Positions 6,841 to 11,599 of a stretch of DNA of 11,599 nt are shown one piece after another. The stretch is from positions 1 through 11,599 of the forward strand of contig JBHIVA010000057.1 of the NCBI GenBank assembly GCA_042138015.1. The letters are read 5' to 3'. A program made the position numbers and the translations under genes. The stretch comes from TH1177 sp042138015 (lineage in GTDB: Archaea; Thermoproteota; Nitrososphaeria; Nitrososphaerales; Nitrososphaeraceae). How positions within the stretch are numbered: the stretch's first letter is position 1; each line of letters begins with the position of its first letter. The notes below the pieces were generated by a model. That model was not told the origin of the DNA, searched no databases, and worked only from the letters and a program-made list of their open reading frames with translations.

Positions 6841-7748
6841 AATTTGAACTAGTTTATCTTAAATGGATTAATATAATTATTATCTATCAATTGTGATGTA
6901 CTTATAAAATTCTCTTATTGTATATTGAAAATCTTGTAAATGACTTAATTTCATATTAAATTACAAAATTCATATCGCAAACAAAAATTAAAAGTCTAGT
7001 ATTTATATTTTAAATCATAATAGGTAATCCAAACAGATTACATTAACAACTCATAAATATAAATGCTCATTTAATTTGTAATTATTCAATGTAGACATTA
7101 TAGAGAGTAGATTTGATATATTAATTGGATATAAAATAATTTTTTTAATAGGATGTTAGAGAGCAATTAATTTTAATCAAGTATCGAATTAAAATATTTT
7201 ATATGTAATTGTTAAAAGAAGTTTTTAAAAATTTAATATATTGAAAACATATAATAAAAAGGATATTATGATCTAAATATAATGTGATATAATTTTTGAT
7301 AATTCTAATCTACTTATTTGTTTCTAACTTTAAAAGATACAAAATAGAGAAAAATTCATTTTGTGAAATAATAATACAACTCTATAATCACAAGTATCTT
7401 CATAAAATTTTGTTCCCACCATGCTTATATTATAGAACTAACTTTTTTGAATGAGTAATATTTTTTTGTATTTTTTTCTAAACATCTTGATGTTGAGACA
7501 TATCTTTTCATAATCTTCAGCTATGCTCACTTGAAGGTTATTTTATTATTCTAAATTATGAGTATTATTATATCCAACGTAGATTAGTTTGACTATCTCT
7601 TAAAGTAAGTACACAAATTAAATATAATATTTTCTAAGTATCATTTTAAAAATTAGTTAAATATTACTAATTGTTGAACAGTGGTAACCCTGTATGATTA
7701 TTCTATAACTGAATAATAAATACAAAATATGTTTTAGATGAAGAAGCT
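6841..7748. other. Very long AT-rich intergenic region, no supported gene
   Basis: About 900 bases between the promoter of the oxidoreductase gene and the 3' end of the HhH gene. Stops are dense on both strands. A short - strand frame near 7440-7535, with a GTG start and a Lys-rich product, is no longer than chance would give and has no convincing promoter. No GC-rich island or RNA-like fold stands out. Confidence 0.4.
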
Positions 7749-7797
7749 TAAAATAAAATAATCAAAAAATTAACTCCTCAATTTTTTAGCTTCTTCA
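7739..7797. repeat. 10-bp perfect inverted repeat flanking the 3' end of the HhH gene
   Basis: TGAAGAAGCT at 7739-7748 pairs with AGCTTCTTCA at 7788-7797. The second arm lies inside the last codons of the HhH gene (the EEAKKL stretch), and the first arm lies 21 bases past the stop. In the transcript this could fold into a stem enclosing the stop codon and the U-run, possibly protecting or ending the mRNA. Because one arm is coding, chance similarity is also possible. Confidence 0.5.
7764..7769 (-). terminator. T-run terminator of the HhH gene
   Basis: Six T in the - strand transcript directly after the TAA stop, followed by a further T-rich stretch to about 7749. This is a typical archaeal U-tract terminator. 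Confidence 0.5.
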
Positions 7798-8051
7798 AAT
7801 ATTATTTGGCCTACGTATTTATCGATTCTCAGTTTTTCTGCAATTTCAGCAGGATCAGTATTAAGTATCGAGTCTATTGTAAAACCCCTTTTTATTAATG
7901 CATCTTTCAATCCAATAGATATCTGAAGACAGTTAATTTTATCGTCATAGGTAAGAAATTTATCCGCTAATGTAGGAAAAGATATAGTCTGGTTCTCAAC
8001 CTTTTCTTCCAGTCTATAAGTTTTATGACTAATCGTTTTGACTGTTTTCAT
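7770..8051 (-). CDS. Small helix-hairpin-helix protein (RadA N-terminal-like HhH)
   Basis: A 93-residue protein. The first 45 residues are polar, with a Lys/Glu-rich start and FPTLADKFLTYDDK. Residues about 48-91 (GLKDALIKRGF-TIDSILNTDP-AEIAEKLRIDK-YVGQIIFEEAKKL) have the pattern of the five-helix HhH domain at the N-terminus of RadA/Rad51 and related DNA-binding proteins: a G-x-x-x-x-L-x-x-x-G-F start, a T-D-P-x-E-[IL]-A-x-x-L middle and an A-x-K-L end. Such domains bind DNA backbone or protein partners without sequence specificity. No ATPase or nuclease domain is attached, so it may be an accessory DNA-binding protein or an adaptor. The ATG has no strong TATA box at the usual spacing; a TATA-like patch lies only about 9 bases upstream. 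It appears monocistronic. The HhH pattern is seen; the role is inferred. Confidence 0.75.
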   Translation of the reverse strand: MKTVKTISHKTYRLEEKVENQTISFPTLADKFLTYDDKINCLQISIGLKDALIKRGFTIDSILNTDPAEIAEKLRIDKYVGQIIFEEAKKLRS

Positions 8052-8542
8052 ATCTATGATATAATAGACATACTTACTAATATTGATTTATGTACAAAAT
8101 TTAGCATAGAACATAAATACGATTAATTTGATTATTAAGAATAGGGCTTTGGTAATTTAAAAAAGCTTTTTGAAGCTCTATCAAATTAAATCAAATATTT
8201 GAGTACTATACACCATCTTTTTACCAATATTACTTTCTCTTTTGAAAATATCACTTGTGTATCAAACAATAAACCCAATGAGATAACATGAGCTCTTTCT
8301 TGATTAAATACGAATTAAAGCTGGCGATATCAGGCATAAATTAATCTTATTCTAATCTATTTCAATTTATTCATTTGTGACGCCTTAAGGATAAAATCGA
8401 TTTAGATAATTAGAACAAATGACACAATACTCTAATAATTATCCTCAAACCAGAATTTATTTAATAATCGTTGGGAAAATTAATTATTTAAGATACCACA
8501 ACTGTTCAATTTTTTCTTGAAATATCATTTAATGACTACAAG
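8052..8542. other. Intergenic region, no supported gene
   Basis: About 490 bases between the start of the - strand HhH gene and the promoter of the 51-residue gene. Two short overlapping - strand frames around 8210-8360 have protein-like composition, but one lacks a standard start and neither exceeds chance length in such AT-rich DNA. A small palindrome around AAAAAAGCTTTTT at 8159-8171 was seen. Confidence 0.35.
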
Positions 8543-8550
8543 ATATATTA
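8543..8550 (+). promoter_or_regulatory. TATA box of the 51-residue small protein gene
   Basis: ATATATTA, centred about 26 bases before the ATG at 8573. The exact leaderless spacing is one of the main reasons to accept this small gene. Confidence 0.55.
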
Positions 8551-8572
8551 CGATGATTGCATATTTGAGAAT

Positions 8573-8728
8573 ATGTCAAAGGATGTTGATAAAATCAAAC
8601 ATAAAGTTAGTAAGGTGGACGTCAATAGGGATAAAAATTTACGAGATGAAATAGAACAATGGGAAGTCGAATCTACCAAAGGAGGAGATCTTAATAAATT
8701 CCAAAAGAAGAGTGAAGACAATAAATGA
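8573..8728 (+). CDS. Small charged hypothetical protein (51 aa)
   Basis: A complete frame from ATG to TGA encoding 51 residues, beginning MSKDVDKIKHKVSKVDVN and ending KFQKKSEDNK. Over half of the residues are charged or polar, with a single Trp inside an acidic helix (LRDEIEQWEVES). A GGD turn separates the N-terminal Lys/Asp-rich half from the tail. There is no cysteine, signal peptide or membrane segment, so it should be a small soluble, possibly disordered or helical cytoplasmic protein. It is easily missed by gene callers because of its length. A TATA box 26 bases upstream, higher local G+C and a codon pattern with few hydrophobic residues support it. It precedes the broken propeller gene by 136 bases on the same strand, with no sign of a shared operon. 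I do not recognise the family. Confidence 0.65.
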   Translation: MSKDVDKIKHKVSKVDVNRDKNLRDEIEQWEVESTKGGDLNKFQKKSEDNK

Positions 8729-8864
8729 TCCTTAAATCATCCAGTCTTAAAATGAGTCGAAATTACATTAATAACCCACAATAATTTATCATATTTTACC
8801 AGAATTGAAACAGATAAAAATGATAGAATCTATTACTAGGGTTCAAAAAGGTAATAGTTGGGGT

Positions 8865-10244
8865 ATGCCATATTTACGTAATTATTCTTTAACATTCCTT
8901 TAAATTCAATTCCTTTTTATGATATGTTTATTCATCAACTCAGGTGTTTCTTATTCTCTCGAACAGATAAGTGAAAAAAATCAATAATCTCCATCACCGG
9001 ATCCAATAACGACTCATCTATTAAGACAAATCTAGCACCATATCCAGATACTCATTCTATATTAAATTTGACTAATAATAAAAATGGCTCTGTTTATAGC
9101 CAGATTGGTGCATTAGAAAATGAAGTATATATAGTTTGGCAAGAATCAGTAAACGAAAACCCGACTAATAGGGAGTATGATATCTACTTTACAAAAAGTA
9201 CAGATAAGGGGAAAACGTTTACAGATCCAGTTAATGTTAACAATAATACGGGATTCTCAGAACATCCTCAAATTTCTGTAACTAATAAAGGTATATTTAT
9301 TGTCTGGATCGACAATAACGGTTCCAATAATACCGAAATAATGTTTACACGTAGTTTAGATAAATGTGAAAATTTTCCTGCTGCAGTTAATCTTAGTAAT
9401 ACTTCAACAATTTCGAATAACCCAGAAATTTCATCTTTTGAAGATAAAATATATGTAGTATGGCAAGAAGTAAACAGAAATAACAGAATTGGTGAGAAAA
9501 ATAACCAATTTGAAAAAATAGATTATGGAAAAATTTTATTCAAGGCAAGCTTAGATAAAGGAAATACATTTAACAATACTATTGAATTAATTAATAATGT
9601 AAAAGATTCTTTTTCCAAAGATTAATTCTTATAATGATTATGTATATGTAGTATGGAACACTGAATCAGAAAGCACTGATAAAAATAATAATAATGATAA
9701 TGTAGGCTTGTTTTTTGTGAAAAGTTCTGACAACGGAAATTCCTTTGGAAATACGACTCGCATTGCAAGTAAAAATTATGGAGAAGCACAGATAGCTACT
9801 TCTAAAAACCAAGTGAATATTATATGGGGGGGGGGGGATCACAATTTAATAAGTTAAATAATTTATATTTAATAAATAGTCTTGATTATGGTAATTCATT
9901 TACTAATCCATCTCCTCTCTTTGAAAAAAATCCAAATTATAAAAACATGAATGAATCGGAAATTAATGGATCTGTTTATCATCCTTCAAATGTAGAAATA
10001 ACTAACAACAACCTCTTTTTTGTAGTATGGCAGGATTCTATCTCCTCTCAAAATGAGGATATATTCTTGGATACAAATGTTAAAAAGGATTCAACTTACA
10101 GGCAAATAATAAATCTAAGTAATAATAGTGGAATATCAGAATGCCTTTCCATTGCGATATCTGATCAGGATATATATAATATGGGAAGATTTTACTCCTG
10201 GAAACCATGAAATCTTTTTTACGAATATTCCCAATGATGGTTAA
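8865..10244 (+). pseudogene. Secreted Asp-box (BNR/sialidase-like) seven-repeat beta-propeller, broken by one stop and four frameshifts
   Basis: Joined across frames, about 460 codons encode a signal peptide and a repeat protein. The signal (MPYLRNYSLTFL, TAA at 8901, then IQFLFMICLFINSGVSYS) is followed by a shift at A7 (8974-8980; one more A restores frame). The next frame runs to T5 at 9610-9614 (one fewer T gives SFPKINSYNDYVYVVW), then to G12 at 9826-9837 (10 or 13 G restores frame), then to GG at 10168-10169 (one fewer gives IYIIWEDFTPGNHEIFF), ending at TAA 10242. Seven blade strands of the type VYIVW recur (VYIVW, IFIVW, IYVVW, VYVVW, VNIIW, FFVVW, IYIIW). Five Asp-boxes S-x-D-x-G-x-[ST]-F start at 9197, 9353 (degenerate, SLDKCENF), 9548, 9723 and 9878. 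Such propellers act outside the cell in binding; sialidase activity is not implied. Shifts at homopolymers could be decay, phase switching or sequencing error. Confidence 0.85.
9826..9837 (+). repeat. Poly-G tract (12 G) inside the propeller gene
   Basis: Twelve consecutive G in very AT-rich DNA; no other G-run in the window exceeds five. It falls right after the Trp of the fifth blade (NIIW-GGG) and puts the two halves of the gene out of frame. Ten or thirteen G would join them. Such tracts are classic sites of slipped-strand length change, and also of base-calling artefacts. Confidence 0.9.
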
Positions 10245-10256
10245 TAAATAAAGGGA

Positions 10257-10263
10257 TTTTTTT
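10257..10263 (+). terminator. T-run terminator after the propeller gene
   Basis: Seven T starting 12 bases after the TAA at 10242-10244, followed by more T-rich sequence. This is a normal archaeal U-tract terminator and supports 10244 as the true 3' end of the broken gene. Confidence 0.45.
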
Positions 10264-10825
10264 ATGTAACCTTTATTTTCTAACTATATTTTCAATACTT
10301 TAGAAAACGCATTTATTGGAAAATAATTGGATTTTGAGATCATTAAAAAATTTAATGAATTTTATAGTAATGACTAATTAATATTATATTATATCGATTA
10401 AACTTAATTTACAACTATAGTCAAATGATTATTAAATATTCTATTGTTTTGGTTTTCTAAAATTAGTTCTACTCGTAAAAATTAATAAATGATTGAAATC
10501 AGCAACATGTTGATTATTCAGAATTATTGTTTAGTTGTATAGAACTCTTAAGAAGTCAATAACGATTCATAACGTATTAAGTTTCCTGAAATAGATATTT
10601 TATAAAAACATCGTTAAAAATTCTATGATTCTGTAATTCTTTTTCAGTAGCTAATTAATATATCTTAAACAGTATCTAGTGGGAATCACAAAAGTTATAC
10701 CAGGAAATTATAACTAGCAAATTTGATCTTTATTTAATAATTTAGTTAAGTTAAATCTTCTAATTAATTCTAATCCGATCGAAGTATATTAAAAATTCAA
10801 TATACATACTAATTCTGATAGACAC
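10264..10825. other. Intergenic region, nothing supported
   Basis: About 560 bases of AT-rich DNA with dense stops on both strands. A 10-bp palindrome (CAACATGTTG, 10503-10512) is the only structure noted. It is too far from any start to be called an operator. Confidence 0.4.
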
Positions 10826-10833
10826 TTTAAATA
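10826..10833 (+). promoter_or_regulatory. TATA box of the zinc-ribbon gene at 10859
   Basis: TTTAAATA, centred about 29 bases before the ATG, the same octamer as in front of dsbA. It predicts a leader of no more than a few bases. Confidence 0.55.
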
Positions 10834-10858
10834 TGAATTATTATTAATCTTATACTAA

Positions 10859-11197
10859 ATGATCACCCAGTGTAAAGATTGTTCCAACACGGGAAAAAAA
10901 GACCAATTTTGCGAAAAATGCAATAAAGTAGCAGATTATTTTGATGTCTTTCAATATACAGATGATTTTGATAAAAAAGAATTGGTTGGAAGAATAAAGG
11001 CATACAGATGGAAAGATGCACTAGACTATATCAAGAAATCATTTTTTGCAGATAACTTAGATCTTGTAACAAATTGTGAAAAAGATTTTGCATTTGTAGA
11101 AAAAAGATCAGGCAAAAAAAATCGATTAATTGGTTATAGGCTTTATTTAAATACTATTCCAGCTAATGATAAAATTACTCTTTGGAATCTAACTTGA
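10859..11197 (+). CDS. Small protein with N-terminal four-Cys zinc ribbon (112 aa)
   Basis: The first 21 residues hold C5-K-D-C8 and C18-E-K-C21, a compact CxxC-x9-CxxC knuckle that should bind one zinc. The rest (about 25-112) is a soluble alpha/beta stretch with ELVGRIKAYRWKDALDYIKK, one lone Cys in VTNCEKDFAFVEKRSGKK, and RLIGYRLYLN near the end. There is no signal peptide or membrane helix, so it is probably cytoplasmic. Zinc knuckles at the start of small archaeal proteins usually bind nucleic acid or other proteins; the C-terminal part matches nothing I recognise. The ATG is supported by a TATA box about 29 bases upstream. It ends on TGA, and the next gene, also Cys-rich, starts 43 bases later from its own TATA box. 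The two may be functionally linked. Confidence 0.8.
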   Translation: MITQCKDCSNTGKKDQFCEKCNKVADYFDVFQYTDDFDKKELVGRIKAYRWKDALDYIKKSFFADNLDLVTNCEKDFAFVEKRSGKKNRLIGYRLYLNTIPANDKITLWNLT

Positions 11198-11208
11198 TGC
11201 TGGGACAA

Positions 11209-11216
11209 TTTATTTA
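11209..11216 (+). promoter_or_regulatory. TATA box of the repeat-tailed Cys protein
   Basis: TTTATTTA, centred about 28 bases before the ATG at 11241, just after the stop of the preceding gene. It suggests a separate leaderless transcript, though read-through from the upstream gene is possible. Confidence 0.5.
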
Positions 11217-11240
11217 TTGATCCTTAAGCTTTTTCAAATC

Positions 11241-11599
11241 ATGGTAGAAGTAAAAAATGGTATTTATACAGGAAATTGTAAATATTGTATTAGTGACTTA
11301 TCTCTTAATTTTGTATCTTGCTTCAAAACATCAAATGAAGATAAATTTTATTTCTGTAGCTTAGGACATTTTTGGATGGAAGAAGTCAATCGCGAGTTAC
11401 CAACAAATATTTTTGATATTCAATCTTCTACTTCTAATATTGCCGAAAAAATTCAACCAAAACCATTCAACAGGGATAGAGACAAACCATTCAACAGGGA
11501 TAGAGACAAACCATTCAACAGGGATAGAGACAAACCATTCAACAGGGATAGAGACAAACCATTCAACAGGGATAGAGACAAACCATTCAACAGGGATAG
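11241..11599 (+). CDS. Cys-cluster protein with tandem KPFNRDRD octapeptide tail (3' end outside window)
   Basis: An open frame of 119 codons with no stop before the window ends. Residues 1-60 form a small domain with C13-K-Y-C16, C27 and C39-S-L-G-H43-F-W, a possible zinc-binding cluster of CxxC plus C and C/H ligands. A short Ser/Thr/Asn linker (SSTSNIAEKIQP, to residue 73) follows. From residue 74 on, the protein is a perfect repeat of KPFNRDRD, five full copies and most of a sixth. The tail is highly charged, nearly neutral overall (Lys/Arg against Asp), with one Phe per unit, as in disordered, condensate- or RNA-binding tails. The cytoplasm is likely, since no signal is seen. The preceding gene also encodes a small Cys-ribbon protein. 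Repeats and cysteines are seen; zinc binding and tail role are inferred. I do not recognise the family. Confidence 0.75.
   Translation, partial: MVEVKNGIYTGNCKYCISDLSLNFVSCFKTSNEDKFYFCSLGHFWMEEVNRELPTNIFDIQSSTSNIAEKIQPKPFNRDRDKPFNRDRDKPFNRDRDKPFNRDRDKPFNRDRDKPFNRD
11460..11599 (+). repeat. Perfect 24-bp in-frame tandem repeat (5 copies plus 20 bases)
   Basis: Units start at 11460, 11484, 11508, 11532, 11556 and 11580, and all are identical at DNA level; the last is cut by the window end. The unit length is a multiple of three and encodes KPFNRDRD. The lack of any synonymous change points to recent expansion or ongoing homogenisation. Confidence 0.97.

Noticed and set aside
7440..7540. Short Lys-rich - strand frame with GTG start
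   Set aside because: About 31 codons, no promoter at leaderless spacing; indistinguishable from chance.
8211..8360. Two overlapping short - strand frames (28 and about 38 codons) with protein-like composition
   Set aside because: Frames this long are expected by chance at this A+T content, one has no standard start, and no TATA box fits.
11460..11599. CRISPR array
   Set aside because: The repeats abut with no spacers and are in frame with an open coding sequence, so this is a protein repeat.

Overview
The window looks like part of an AT-rich archaeal chromosome, most likely from an ammonia-oxidising thaumarchaeon of the Nitrososphaeria (Nitrosocosmicus/Nitrososphaera type). This is an inference. 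It rests on very high A+T, on archaeal TATA boxes about 24-32 nt before many start codons with almost no leader (leaderless genes, no Shine-Dalgarno sites), and on gene content: an F420-type luciferase-like oxidoreductase, a MarC/SnatA transporter, an sHSP, a secreted DsbA and an Asp-box beta-propeller surface protein. No rRNA, tRNA, CRISPR or intact transposon was seen.

Layout. 2-337: C-terminal end of a membrane-anchored, Ser/Thr-rich surface protein. 984-1178 (-): small zinc-ribbon protein. 1321-1665: small gene broken by two in-frame TGA codons. 2486-3121: MarC-family membrane transporter. 3446-3901 (-): Hsp20-like protein, divergent from 4200-4916, an exported DsbA-like thiol oxidoreductase. 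5017-5442: small membrane protein with an intramembrane CxxC, just downstream of dsbA. 5810-6808 (-): LLM-class flavin/F420 oxidoreductase. 7770-8051 (-): small helix-hairpin-helix protein. 8573-8728: unannotated 51-residue charged protein with a clear promoter. 8865-10244: secreted seven-repeat Asp-box beta-propeller gene, broken by one stop and four frameshifts, one of them in a run of 12 G. 10859-11197: small zinc-ribbon protein. 11241-end: Cys-rich protein whose tail is a perfect tandem array of the octapeptide KPFNRDRD, running off the window.

How it fits together. The genes are mostly monocistronic with their own promoters. The only likely co-functional pair is dsbA with the CxxC membrane protein (disulfide or metal handling at the membrane). 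Only a little over half the window is coding, and two genes are visibly decayed, so this is a loosely packed, eroding or variable region. The most unusual signals are the poly-G tract in the propeller gene and the exact 24-bp in-frame repeat at the right edge. Both are sites where length changes would alter a protein, and both are also typical places for assembly error.
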